From positions 10,970,030-11,034,029 of the forward strand of contig CAIIXF020000009.1 of assembly GCA_903813345.2 (NCBI GenBank): 64,000 nucleotides of DNA. Direction: 5' to 3'. The stretch comes from Owenia fusiformis. Lineage: Eukaryota; Annelida; Polychaeta; Sabellida; Oweniidae. Positions within the stretch are counted from its first letter, which is position 1. Each line of letters opens with the position of its first letter. The position numbers and the translations under genes are program-made. Below, one piece after another: positions 37,201 to 46,314 of the stretch. The notes under the pieces were generated by a model. That model saw only the letters and a list, made by a program, of their open reading frames with translations, did not search any database and was not told the origin of the DNA.

Positions 37201-40200
37201 TCACATACCAAATATGAAAAAAATTGCTCCACTACTTTTCCAGTTATAGTAAAATATATTGAAATGGTGGCCATTTTTCAAAATGGCCGCCTTCTACCAA
37301 AAGTGTCATTAAACAGTGTGCCATGCTTATGGTATTCACATACCAAATATGAACAAAATAGCTCCACTGCTTTTCGAGTTACAGCAAAAATCGTATAATA
37401 ATGAGTAAAGGGCGTCATTTTTCAAGATGGCTGCCATATGCTTCTTTAATATCTACATTTCTAACTTTATTAATGTCCTATATAATTTTTTTACATTTAA
37501 AACATATCGCTATTACAGTTTTACATATTGCACCTAAATTACTGTAAAATTGGCACTAAAATGGCCGCCATTTTGAAAATACCCTTTCTGACAGAACTTC
37601 TATCCCCATAGGGTATATGGAAAGAAAATATGAACAGAATCGGGCCAATGGTATTTGAGTTGGACGGTCGAATGGAGGCATTCCCTATATCCCTCCGAAC
37701 TTCGATCGATGGGATAATTAATGAAAATAACAGGCAAAATTAATGGAAATCATAAGTTTAACATGGAAAAGTTCCTTAAAACAACAGGCCGAATTTTGTG
37801 AAAATTGTCTGTTGCCTGCTGCTAATGAAACCCCTGTGTAAATTTTTATTCTACACTAATTTACAATAGACATGATTTTGTAAAATTGTTTCAACATAAG
37901 ACTCATAAAAGTTCCCAGGAGTAATCCCAGTATCTCATTCTCTAGCCAGTCATTTTGCTAAGATAGAGGGTGCCAAATAAAAGTAATTTATATTACATCA
38001 TTGCATGCATTTACAAACTAGATACCAGCAATGAAAAGGCAAGGCAATCTCATGGCTGCAATGTTTGGAAATATCTAGCAAGTTGCAACATGTGGAGTAT
38101 ACTGTAGCAAAACCTGTTTCATCTAAACACCACTAGCCAAAATGTCTAAATAGCAGTTGAAATTTTTTTTAAAAATCACCAAATTACTAAAGCATTCACA
38201 TTGAGAGGCTTACAGCTAGAAGGGGTATTTGGATATACATTTACAATTACAGGATTTTTTCAAGACTGAAGTGGCCAAAAATAAAATGATAATTCCATAC
38301 CTTGTTAAATCATGCTCCTTTTCCATTGGAATGTTCCATCCAGCTATTGGTTTAAGGTCTGACTCTTGAGATGTTTCTAGTTCTACTTTTTTCTCCCACT
38401 TTTCATAACTATAATAACAATAATCATCAATGCAAAAATGATCTACATTCCAGATCCTCCCCATGTGAGTGCAAACATTTTCATAGTGCATTTGAGGGTC
38501 AAACATTTTCAAAGTGCATTAGAGGGTCAAACATTTTCATAGTGCATTTGAGGGTCAAACATTTCCATAGTGCATTTGAGGGTCAAACATTTTCATAGTA
38601 CATTTGAGGCTGAAAACCTTTTCATAGTACATTTGAGGGTGCAGACCTTTTCATAGTACATTTGAGAGTGCAAACCTTTTCATAGTACATTTGAGGGTGC
38701 AAACCTTTTCAAAGTACATTTGAGGATGCAAACCTTTTCATAGTACATTTGAGGGTGCAAACCTTTTCATAGTACATTCGAGAGTGCAAACCTTTTCATA
38801 GTACATTTGAGGATGCAAACCTTTTCATAGTACATTTGAGAGTGCAAACGTTTTCAAAGTACATTTGAGGGTGCAAACCTTTTCAAAGTACATGTACATT
38901 TGAGGATGCAAACCTTTTCATAGTAGATTTGAGGGTGCAAACCTTTTCAAAGTATGATTAAGTACAAAATTAAGTATGAAGGCATGTGTGTATTTCCTTG
39001 CTTTTTTAAGGAAAGTATCATTACACTGTCTACTTTTAGTAAACCTAGAAACGGGTCAATGGTAGCTCCTGTGTTGTCTGGAAACTTTGAAAGAAAATTT
39101 GGAAAAATAGAAAGTGTGAAATATCAGAATTTCCTGGAGTTCGCATTGAACTCCTACCAGATATTCTATAGACTATATCCTCTAGTCTGAAATTTTGTTG
39201 AAATTTGGAATAAAAATATTCAGACTATAGCCCATATATGTTAAAATTTGGGATTGAAAAATATTTGTTTACATAGGAAGTGCCATTCAAAATGGCCGAC
39301 TGGGTAAATTAATTTGCATACTTGTTACTTCCCCTAGCTTTATTTACATTTGACAATATGCTGTGTTACTTTTCATAGCATTTAATTGTACCTTACTACT
39401 TAATTGAATTGTTATAATGCTTATTTTTGGGAAGGGAAGTTTCCTAAAATTGATAATTGTGTACCTGAAATTTCCTGTTTTTTTTCCCACAGGAGGGACA
39501 TAATGATCAATAGACTGAATTCTCAGGAAATTCAGTCTATTGGATATACAGTTGGGGACAAAAATAAATGACAGGTCGATTTTCGATCACCATTTCCTAA
39601 TTATGGTGGTCTGAAAGCCCATAATTTCCAATATTGTCTAGATACATATCCCTTAAAATTTGTATATTTTACATTTTGTATAATCTCATCCACTGATTTA
39701 TGGCCTCTTGTAAATTCTCTTATTTTTAACATGGGAAATCCTCACTTCAGCAAATCCACCTGTCATTTATTTATGTCCCCAACTGTAGACTAAGATATTC
39801 TAAAAGAAGACAATGTAATGATACTTTCCTGAAAAAAGCAAGGAAATTGACACATGCCTTCAACTTTATTTTGTACCAGAAAATAACATGTAATAACATT
39901 AACAACCAAGATTATTTCGTCGATAAGATATTTATATACATAATCTGAGAATTTAGAGAGGATAGATTTGGATGTTTACGAGGTGAGCCAAGGGCATTAC
40001 AATACCCGGGAATTTATCGGTTCGTGCAGTACTTGTTTGTGATAGCGCCCTCTGTAGGTCACTGTTCTTATAGCCTACAGTAATACGGGGTAGGATATCG
40101 GGAATTCGGTCAGTTTCTATCCGTCGATTTCGCTATGAATTGAAGCAAGTGTGACCACTTTATCCACTTAAACAATTTGATAATTGATTAAATATTTAAA

Positions 40201-41512
40201 CAAAATCGATAAACACGTTATACACTTCCTATCTCCTTAGAAATTAGCATGTATTTATGGATTGTGTTTTCGAACAAGGCTCGACCCAAACCAATAGGGA
40301 AATCCTTATGCTAATTAGTATGACGTCATATTTTCCCGGGGAATCCTAGATTTCAAAGCCTCAGTCTGTTATTGTGTCAAATGTAAACGCTCTTTTGCAG
40401 ACAGAAAATTGACAGATTAGCTTTTAACTTTCAGCTTTGATGTTTAAATATTCTGTATTTCTACCGGACTTCTTGCTGAATATCATATAATGTTATACAC
40501 TTGATTTGGATCATTGCCTGATTGCTCATTCTGAAATTTTGATTGTGATTCATGATTGATTGGCAAGAAAAATAATTCCTATTGTTTTCCAGCGAAGTCA
40601 AAATGTTACAGCATGAGTTATAATGTTGAGTTTGCATCATGTTAAATTCTGCTAGTGATTAGAAGTCCATGCACAAGCATACACATAAGAGACAAACACA
40701 CCCAGGCTCCAGGCCGTGGATGGAAATATAAAACTATTTAAGGCACAAACTGGTATTAATAGACCGATATGTAGTGTCTGCCATGTATTGAAGGTAAACC
40801 AATCTGCATTATTAATGTTTCTTCTATCAATACATGGATTGTGCAATGGAAAAGCAATGGCACAATCAAAAATGTGCATATCAATCGTGAATATCTCTCG
40901 GTTCAAAGCTTATTTCCAACAGAATCGTGTCAAAATATGTGTCTGAGTAACAGTTATACATTATAAGATCGCAAACTCTTACCAATTATCAGCCGAATGG
41001 CTCATTTTCAACGAAATGTCCTTAAGACAACAGCCCTGGGTCGTGCCTGAGACCAAAAACTATTTCAAATAGCCCTCCCCTAATTATATTGGATAATCAC
41101 ATTTATGCGTGCGCGCGCAGCTCATCCACTGAACGAAACGCCACTTCCCGCTGAAATCACCGGGTATTGATCTTTCCCTTGGGTGAGCCTGAATCTTTCT
41201 GGGCCTGTGCCTTGGGGCCACTAGACCTTTTAGTGATCACTTTCGTACTATTTTCACCTGTACTATTCACTTATACTTTTCAAATTTCTGAACATTTAGC
41301 TTAACTTACATGTGTAACAAATATAATGCCACATCCTCGTGTGTTTTCATTTGCGTTTTCTCTTTCAGTTCCATCCACTTTTCAAAAGCAGAGCATAATT
41401 TCACTCGCGTAGCATCCCTCAACCGCTGCTTTTCTGCTCTCAATATGGCCCTGGCTTCCTTAAGACTTAAATCAAATGAAGCAGAATCCTGTATGGAAGA
41501 CTTCTTGGGCAT
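27399..41512 (-). CDS. Gene 2: BTB-C2H2 zinc-finger protein (five exons, 842 aa)
   Basis: The model is complement(join(27399..28207,34777..34947,35733..36970,38301..38408,41310..41512)), 2529 bp in frame. The domains are the N-terminal helical module (about residues 35-75), BTB/POZ (about 121-224), an acidic linker with an EEYDDEHN...EEDDSDSD run near 405-440, a Lys-rich basic tail near 490-515, two C2H2 fingers (517-573) and eight more in the last exon. It is closest to gene 3. Introns 1 and 4 carry large transposon insertions that gene 3 lacks, so the gene covers 14 kb against 8 kb, yet the coding frame is intact. By family knowledge it is probably a nuclear transcriptional regulator. Confidence 0.87.
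28208..30279. other. Gene 2 intron 4, left part
   Basis: Close to exon 5 the intron matches gene 3 intron 4 (to about 28330). After that come unrelated AT-rich sequence, a short tandem array of the AATGGC...GCCATT family (28850-29150), and from about 29620 the dispersed repeat that begins CCACGGTCCTGTGCTCACACAGT and continues with GACCTTTGACCTTGA blocks up to the foldback insertion. Confidence 0.65.
30286..34125. mobile_element. 3.84-kb foldback element with ATAAGT target duplication
   Basis: The ends are AGTGGGGCCAGTTAG and CTAACTGATCCCACT. The outermost about 170 bp are inverted copies (AATTGCACTTGCTATATATA, then ATCTAACGAAGTGGTA). Inward lie about five copies of a 380-390-bp unit on the plus strand (from 30450 to 32240), and about three inverted copies (32930-33960) face them across a unique centre. 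The unit has CAGAACAGTTCTA, CCCATATTCC, TAGTTCCAAAGATATTG and TGGCTGCCATTATAAAC. ATAAGT is present on both sides (30280-30285 and 34126-34131). The same host repeat at 8530 has a single ATAAGT with no insert, which directly shows insertion. No protein-coding ORF was found. Confidence 0.9.
31482..31570. repeat. Perfect 26-bp-arm hairpin inside one foldback unit
   Basis: AAAGGACGATTCTCGGTTTG continues to 31507 and is exactly inverted at 31545-31570, with a 37-bp centre. It interrupts one 385-bp unit between TTGCA and TTTCTATAG, where all the other units read on directly. It therefore inserted after the units had multiplied. Confidence 0.9.
34132..34425. repeat. Right part of the dispersed repeat interrupted by the foldback
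   Basis: This resumes GTTGCATATACAG, the TTGACGTCAAAATCAGCAA block, TGTGCGGCCAATGTTGACGG and GACGG repeats, and ends GGTCAATCCCATAGGCTCAC, TGTGTGAGCC. The end carries the hairpin GGCTCACTGTGTGAGCC. Confidence 0.8.
34777..34947 (-). CDS. Gene 2 exon 4: two C2H2 fingers
   Basis: This 171-bp symmetric exon has donor GTAGGT at 34771-34776 and acceptor AG at 34948-34949. Both fingers keep their Cys and His ligands. It begins mid-codon, continuing the ...KTWREKY end of exon 3. Confidence 0.92.
34948..35732 (-). other. Gene 2 intron 3
   Basis: Its exon-4-proximal 110 bp, including CACGGCCCTGTGCTCACACA, match gene 3 intron 3. The rest is AT-rich without a coding signal. Confidence 0.6.
35733..36970 (-). 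CDS. Gene 2 exon 3: BTB domain, acidic linker, basic tail
   Basis: The acceptor AG is at 36971-36972 and the donor GTAAGT at 35727-35732. BTB hallmarks are SADIFFVIKDG, TAHKTIL, GLDGFLDLVYG and VAEVLRADKV. The linker contains EEYDDEHN followed by an extra VGYDDEYDEY repeat compared with gene 3. The basic tail is KKTKTKTKGQSKSKPRK. The shadow ORFs in other frames come from the low-complexity acidic codons. Confidence 0.92.
36971..38300 (-). other. Gene 2 intron 2 with repeat insertion
   Basis: A dispersed repeat (about 37040-37800) begins CAACAGCAATGCAAAG, continues with about three AATGGC...GCCATT units and ends near AACAGGCCGAATTTTG. The remaining intron on each side aligns with gene 3 intron 2, which lacks this insert. 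Confidence 0.65.
38301..38408 (-). CDS. Gene 2 exon 2 (108 bp)
   Basis: The acceptor AG is at 38409-38410 and the donor GTATG at 38296-38300. It encodes YEKWEKKVELETSQESD, LKPIAGWNIPMEKEHDLT. It is near-identical to the gene 3 exon, and the 29-bp minisatellite begins about 50 bp upstream of it in both genes. Confidence 0.88.
38462..38953. repeat. 29-bp minisatellite in gene 2 intron 1
   Basis: About 16-17 copies of a 29-bp unit are present: TTTGAGGGTGCAAACC then TTTTCATAGTACA. Early copies read AGTGCATTTGAGGGTCAAACA and later ones TACATTTGAGGGTGCAAACC. A shorter version of the same array occupies the same intron of gene 3 at 56636-56765. Confidence 0.92.
39169..39792. mobile_element. MULE-like MITE, copy 1, 10-bp target duplication
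   Basis: The terminal inverted repeats are TAGACTATATCC and (inverted) TAGTCTATATCC once the nested element is removed. AGATATTCTA is repeated exactly at 39159-39168 and 39793-39802. The interior shares ATATTTGTTTACATAGGAAG, CAAAATGGCCGA and GACAATATGCTGTGTTAC with copy 2. Without the nested mariner MITE it would be about 385 bp. A 9-11-bp duplication is typical of the Mutator superfamily. Confidence 0.85.
39549..39785. mobile_element. 237-bp mariner-like MITE, TA duplication
   Basis: The 28-bp inverted ends start CAGTTGGGGACAAAAATAAA and are inverted ending ...TCCCCAACTG. TA is present on both sides (39547-39548 and 39786-39787). It sits 5 bp inside the right end of the MULE-like element. 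Confidence 0.88.
39894..41303. other. Gene 2 intron 1, remaining part
   Basis: No gene is supported. A GCGTGCGCGCGCAGC patch lies at 41106-41120, near the first exon. Repeat signal is weak in this stretch, and the ORFs are below any coding threshold by eye. Confidence 0.45.
41310..41512 (-). CDS. Gene 2 exon 1 with start codon
   Basis: The ATG is at 41510-41512 and the donor GTAAGT at 41304-41309. It encodes 67 codons: MPKKSSIQDSASFDLSLKEA, a basic helix, KLCSAFEKWMELKEK, and THEDVALYLLH before the splice. It has the same length (203 bp) as gene 3 exon 1 and is preceded by the same CAATAG/TTTTTTC context. The joined reading ...LLHIYEKWEKK is in frame. Confidence 0.85.
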
Positions 41513-41561
41513 TTTTTCAATAGTTTAGTAAATTTCCAAAATATTTAGCAAATTTGCTTCA

Positions 41562-41593
41562 CCGCCATTTTTTGGCATCAATTGCGCATGCGC
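41562..41593 (-). promoter_or_regulatory. YY1-like and NRF-1-like sites of gene 2
   Basis: CCGCCATTTTTT (41562-41573) matches the YY1 core, and the palindrome TGCGCATGCGC (41583-41593) is a textbook NRF-1 site. They lie 50 and 71 bp upstream of the ATG. The same pair with the same order and spacing stands before the pseudo-exon near gene 3 (59869-59900). No TATA box was seen. Confidence 0.55.
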
Positions 41594-41849
41594 CTTGTGC
41601 GGAATTCCCATCGGGAAATCCCAAGGGGAATCCCTAGCTACTGACCTAGATCAGGGTCGACCTAGATCATGGCCCACAGTTCAGATAATCATGAACCCTG
41701 CAGGCTCGTAGCCAGAGGGGGAGCTGGGGGAGCGGAAGCTCACCCCCTGGCCAGAAATTCTTTCAAAATCATGCAGTTTTTCACCATTCTGAGAATTTTT
41801 CGCATTTTTAGCCCGAAAATTGTGAAAAAGCTCTCCCTTGGTAAAAGCT

Positions 41850-42214
41850 TAGACTATATCCTATTTAGTCTGAATTATATTCAGACTATAAGGTAACTAT
41901 GTTAAACTTTGGCAATCCTAAATATTTGTTTACATAGGAAGTGCTATTCAAAATGGCCGATTAGGTAAAATTAATTTGCACATTTTTACTTCATCTAGCT
42001 TTATTTCCACTTGACAATATGCTGTGTTACTTTTTATTGCATTTAATTGTTCCTTACTACTGTACTATTTAATTGAAATTTTGAAATGTTTATTTTATTG
42101 AAGAAATGGTTCCTCTAATTGATAATTTTGTGCAAAAAATTTCACTGCAATTTCCACAGGAAAGTAGTACATCATAACAGACTGACTTCTAGTCAGTCTG
42201 TTGGATACATACTA
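41850..42214. mobile_element. MULE-like MITE, copy 2, 10-bp target duplication
   Basis: It starts TAGACTATATCC and ends GGATACATACTA. GGTAAAAGCT is repeated exactly at 41840-41849 and 42215-42224. At 365 bp it has the same interior as copy 1. Both ends carry subterminal palindromes (CAGACTGACTTCTAGTCAGT on the right). Confidence 0.88.
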
Positions 42215-42265
42215 GGTAAAAGCTGGCTACGGGCAACTACAGTGAATCTATGCTTATAATCACCC

Positions 42266-42510
42266 CACTGGCGGATCTGGGGGGGGGGGCCAGGGGCTTT
42301 GTGGCCCCAAAAAGTGTGCCTTTTTGGTCATAAATGGGCCTTCTAAGGCCTTATTTTTAAATTAAGGCCAAATTTTGAAGAAAATGGGCATCGTTGGACC
42401 CAAATTTTGGTTTTAGGGGCCCAAAAATTTTTTCCCCACAAGCGCGGAAGTTTTTTTCTCTACCCAAAAGTTTGCCCCCCCCCCCTTGTTGGTTCCCAGA
42501 TCCGCCCCTG
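42266..42510. mobile_element. Short TGGCGGATCTGG-ended MITE
   Basis: The ends are CACTGGCGGATCTGG and CCAGATCCGCCCCTG. The interior is rich in GGCCC/GGGCC boxes and has G and C homopolymer runs near the ends. A related copy is at 60030-60331. Related fragments without clean ends lie at 44640-45000 and 60600-61070. Confidence 0.65.
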
Positions 42511-42524
42511 CAACCCCCCCATTC

Positions 42525-43063
42525 ACAAGAATGATGGGTACGACAGCACCGCTTCTGGCACTCCACCCCCCAAAAATGTAGAAAAAATATTTGAAATCAT
42601 TTTTATGATAATATTGTATTAGCCACGTTAAGTCCCGAGATATCACAATCCGGGATTGAAATAGGAAAATGTTTCAGGGGGAGGGTGCCTCCCGGCCTAA
42701 TTGCTTTCCCTCTTGCATTCCCCCTGAATTTACTTTACTTAAAGGTGCAACGATTAGTGCAGGGGGGGGGGACATTCAACTGACGATCATCGATCAGTGA
42801 CAAAATATATTAATTTGGATATTTCATCAAAACTAACATATATTTTCATTATCTACAAAGAAACCCATTGGGTGAATATTATTTCAGCTGATATTCCTCT
42901 TGAAATGTGGTGAATCTTAAAAATCTAAAAGTGGGACTCCCTTTATATAGAAGCTTTGAACTGAATGTGACTTCTTCTGCTAAAATTGATACTTTATCCA
43001 TACAGTAATGGTACATACAGCAAATGGTTATGTCAAAGAAGATGGCCAAATATTGCCTGAACT
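42525..43063. other. Repeat-derived intergenic sequence
   Basis: This includes a block shared with 25920-26120 in the opposite orientation and ends at the hAT insertion site. No gene was found. Confidence 0.5.
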
Positions 43064-43285
43064 GATAGCTCTAGAGGTCGCAACGGTACTGAAAACCAGT
43101 ACCAGTAACCGTCACACTAATAACCGTACCGTTACCGAAATACCGGTAAAAGTATGTAAGATAAAATGCCAATGCGCTGCCAAACCCCACTTTGTTCCTA
43201 ACTCTTTCCGTAGCTTTAGCAAGTCTATATGCATATACATGGTGCAAGACCGATTTGAACCCATACTGATGAACTTCACGAAATA

Positions 43286-43861
43286 CAGGGTGGTCAAAAA
43301 AATGGAAACCCTAATACCATTTTTCTCATATCTTTGTCATTTTAATAAATAAGTGATATTTTATACTTTTGTACATTATTCAATTTTCTACCAGCCTACC
43401 TTATTTCAAGACCATCATATTGATAGTCACAATGTTACAGTATACTTTAAAGAACATGCCTAGTGGCCACTATTGCGTTGTGGGGAGACCTGTACTCATC
43501 GTCTAAAATGTCCCTACCTGTGGGGATATGGCTGAGACAGGGTATATGAGAATGACCTCAGGACAATTGCAAACCTCAAAACTGAGACCATCTGTGTCAT
43601 TCAGGCCATACCTGCTGAGGAATGCATTCGGGTCATTGATAACTGTGCTGTTTTGTCTACAGCGCGATGATGGCCAAATCTGAAGCATGTTATTCAAAGT
43701 GCTGTAAAATTGTTACTATCAGTCTGATGTTCATGAAATATGGTAGGGTAGTAGGAAATTGAATGATGTACAAATGTCTGAAATATCAGGGAGTAATTCT
43801 TTAAAGTGACAAAGATACTAGTATAAGGAAAATGCAGGGTTTCCATTTTTTGACCACCCTG
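43286..43861. mobile_element. 576-bp mariner-like element nested in the hAT
   Basis: The inverted ends are CAGGGTGGTCAAAAAAA...GGAAACCCT and the reverse. TA lies at 43284-43285 and 43862-43863. The plus strand at about 43550-43720 reads NDLRTIANLKTE, VIQAIPAEECIRVIDN in one frame, which resembles the C-terminal part of a Tc1/mariner transposase. The catalytic domain is missing. Confidence 0.82.
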
Positions 43862-44029
43862 TAGTATGTGACTATCTTACGAATCAAGATGTATTTTTAG
43901 TTTTAACTATTACACATTTCAAACCATTTCTCAACTGTATCAATAGCAAGCGACGTGCAGTTTACATGGGGTGGGGTAGATAAAATAGATTTTAACAAAA
44001 CCCAAAACTCCCGGTAATTAGGCTAATTG

Positions 44030-44437
44030 GACAGATATTTGTCATCAGCATCCAAGTTTATTGACTGTCTTGAGTTCTGGAAAGTAAACGGAGGAAAATA
44101 TCCTGATATGGCGAGTGTGGCTGAAACATATCATGCTATTCCTGCGTCATCCGTGTCAAGTGAACGTCAGTTCAATGCAGCTGGCAACACCATCACTTCC
44201 AAATGGGCACGACTTCAACCTGAGGTTGTCAATGCCTTGTTGTTCGTAAATGACTATTACAAACATAATTCAGTTTCTGGATCTGACGTTGACACTACAA
44301 CTACACCGGAACTGCCAAACATAATTACAACCAAATCTGAGTATGAAGCTACTACACCCGAACTACCAAACATGGACATCACACCTAAACTGCTAAAAAT
44401 GGAAATCACACCTGAACTGCCAAACGTGGACATCTAA
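44030..44437 (+). pseudogene. hAT transposase C-terminal fragment
   Basis: About 75 residues match the hAT family C-terminal dimerisation domain: FWKVNGGKYPDMASVAE, IPASSVSSERQFNAAGN, RLQPEVVNALLFVNDYY. The SSER.F and L.....L.....L...N patterns are hallmarks. An unusual Pro/Thr-rich tail with three TPELPN-like repeats follows to the stop. There is no start codon and there are stops just upstream (44019, 44024), so it is a 5'-truncated remnant; the RNase-H-like catalytic core is absent. Confidence 0.85.
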
Positions 44438-44619
44438 ATGTCTATGTAAATGTACGCATCGTGAAAGTGGACATTAAACGAAATGATTAAAAAACGACGT
44501 GTCTTTTATTTCCCCGGGGATTATCGTCGGTTAACCGGTTAATAATTTCAATACCGGTAAATACTCAATTCCGTACCGAAACCGTATAACCGGAATTACC
44601 GTCAGCCTCTAGATAGCTC

Positions 44620-45030
44620 AGAAAAATAAAAACATTCGAATTTTCTCTCTACAGTCCTTATTGCCCCTTTAAATTATAGGGCCCTAAAATGTTGTAGGGG
44701 CTAAAAAGGAGCCATATGCGCATAATTTGGCCTTTTTAGTCCTTTTTAGGCCAAATTACTAGCAAATGGGCCTTAATTCTTCAAAATTTTGGCCCACTTT
44801 TTGGTTTATACAAAAATGTCCGTGCAAGAGTGGAGATTTTTCCTCCCTCTTGTTAATTTTTTGATCCGCCAGTGATTCATACCACTTCAAGAGTGCCCAG
44901 AAATCACCTAATAGAATCCTGAAATTGTAAGATTTGCTCGAGGGATTGGACATAGCACTTTGAAATAGTAAAATGATTTAGAGGGACGTTTGCTACGACA
45001 GTTTCAAATGTTTAAACACGTGATTAAGTC
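44620..45030. repeat. GGCCC-rich MITE fragment
   Basis: Fragments of the TGGCGGATC family are present: GATCCGCCAGTGATTCATAC at 44872-44891, preceded by GGCC/TTTTTAGG boxes. The related sequence is at 60640-60920. Confidence 0.5.
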
Positions 45031-45035
45031 GCAAA

Positions 45036-45312
45036 ATGACTTTAATAAATGGTGACTTTAATGCGAGAAATCCCGTTTGGTGGGAAAATGACGTTGAAAA
45101 CTCAGCTGGTACTGAATTACAAAATTACCTAATATCTTCTTATCTTACTCAGATCATTGATGAACCGACTAGAATAATGGCCAGGAGTAGCACCTGCATA
45201 GATCTTTTGACTACAGAAAATCCTAACCAAGCACAATCTCAAAATGTCCTGCCACCAGTTGGTAACACCTGAGACTAACATAAAATCATAGCACGATATA
45301 GTTTAAAACATT
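45036..45312 (+). pseudogene. LINE endonuclease fragment (5'-truncated)
   Basis: The frame encodes NGDFNARNPVWW, then LTQIIDEPTRI and SSTCIDLL, which match the C-terminal half of the APE-type endonuclease of non-LTR retrotransposons (GDFNA motif and the STCIDL block). The element starts here, so it lacks the N-terminal endonuclease, as expected after incomplete reverse transcription. Two in-frame stops follow VLPPVGNT, where the family has SDH, so the catalytic His is lost. Confidence 0.85.
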
Positions 45313-46135
45313 TTTAAGTGTTATTCACATGTATTTCCCAAACTGCGTGCCTAATATTTCCAAATTGCTTGCCTATCCAAGCTTGTTTTGTATAATTAGA
45401 AAACGTAAGCGCCATATGTAAGGCACATATGTGTCTAATAGTAGAACCCCATAACTGAAACACTATGAGAGTCCATCCACCAAGATGGTGATCTGAAAAT
45501 AAAAGTTTTTTCGTTCCAAACTTAATTGTCACTTCTATTATACATTTTGACTTTCAATATGAAAATCTCATAAAATCTGACGATAAAGCAAAAATTCCAA
45601 AGCTATATGAAAAACACCTACACGTGCCTCTGCAGAAATTCCAATGATAGTATGTAGTTTTTAGAGTGTATGCGCACAGTTTGTAATTTCTGGCTAAAAT
45701 AGGCGCGCAGTTTGTGCTTTATTTCTTTTTAATCTCCTGATTATCTGTTTTCTATCTCGAAATATTTTGAATTATACATGATAAATGCGTAAGGAATTAA
45801 ATATAAAACGAGTCTAAAGTATTTGTCATTTATGTTTAAAGTGCTAGATCGATTTACGTATAAACTCCCGTTAAATCAGTGACGGAAATGCCATTAATCT
45901 GCTTATGTTTTAAAACTTAGATTCATTTGCACATACTTTTTGCTAGTATTTGCAAGATTCGTATATTCGCCACAGAATGAACGCATTGAACAAGAAAACA
46001 ATGCAGGATTAATGTCTTTAAATTACGATTCAAAATTCAGACTCCAACTTAAATGATGCAATGTTGTTAGGCACGCAGTTTGTGATCGAAACAAACTGCG
46101 CGCCTAAGTAGGCGCGCAGCTTGACATGGGCACCG
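45313..46135. mobile_element. Noncoding insertion with repeated AAACTGCGCGCCTA boxes
   Basis: This interrupts the LINE frame between the endonuclease end and the linker. The motif CAAACTGCGTGCCTAA (45339-45354) recurs as TTAGGCACGCAGTTTG near the right end (46067-46082), and as TAGGCGCGCAGTTTGTG at about 45700. Two facing copies (CAAACTGCGCGCC, GGCGCGCAGCTTG) lie at the right edge. The exact edges and the target duplication are unclear. Confidence 0.55.
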
Positions 46136-46314
46136 TGTATTAACATGATTAAAGACCCCCGCATTATAGAAAGGTATGGGATTACAATAAAGCTTGTAAA
46201 GATATTATCTGCCAGGACATTGGGCCTGAAAATTTTGAAAACACCAATGAAATTGATTCCCTCATAACCACAGTTCTAAAAATTAAAAGCAATGATCAAC
46301 CATGTAGTCCATGG
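46136..46314 (+). pseudogene. LINE linker fragment
   Basis: One frame reads RKVWDYNKACKDIICQDIG and on to KIKSNDQPCSPW, typical of the endonuclease-RT linker. It breaks at the CCATGG where the next insertion starts, and continues in frame at 47688 (TNGLLMKSEA) after one CCATGG is removed. Confidence 0.7.

Larger units (their letters stand above)
38950..39893. mobile_element. TTAA-family MITE copy interrupted by nested elements
   Basis: The left part (38956-39168) and right part (39803-39893) match the MITE at 11622-12024, including GAAGGCATGTGTG, AGGAAAGTATCATTACA and GTACCAGAAAATAACATGT. Between them lies the 10-bp-duplication element at 39169-39792. The outer ends are eroded; the left joins the minisatellite. 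Confidence 0.8.
43072..44611 (+). mobile_element. hAT element with exact 8-bp target duplication
   Basis: The ends are TAGAGGTCGC and (inverted) TAGAGGCTGA, and GATAGCTC is repeated exactly at 43064-43071 and 44612-44619. Subterminal sequence is full of ACCGGTA/CCGGTTA-type boxes on both sides. A C-terminal hAT dimerisation domain is encoded at 44030-44437. At 1.54 kb, including a 576-bp mariner insertion, it has lost most of its transposase. Confidence 0.9.

Noticed and set aside
38462-38953. CRISPR-like array
   Set aside because: The 29-bp units follow each other directly without unique spacers, in a eukaryotic intron; it is a minisatellite.
43503-43697. Minus-strand ORF inside the nested mariner
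   Set aside because: The transposase-like residues read on the plus strand; the minus frame is its shadow.
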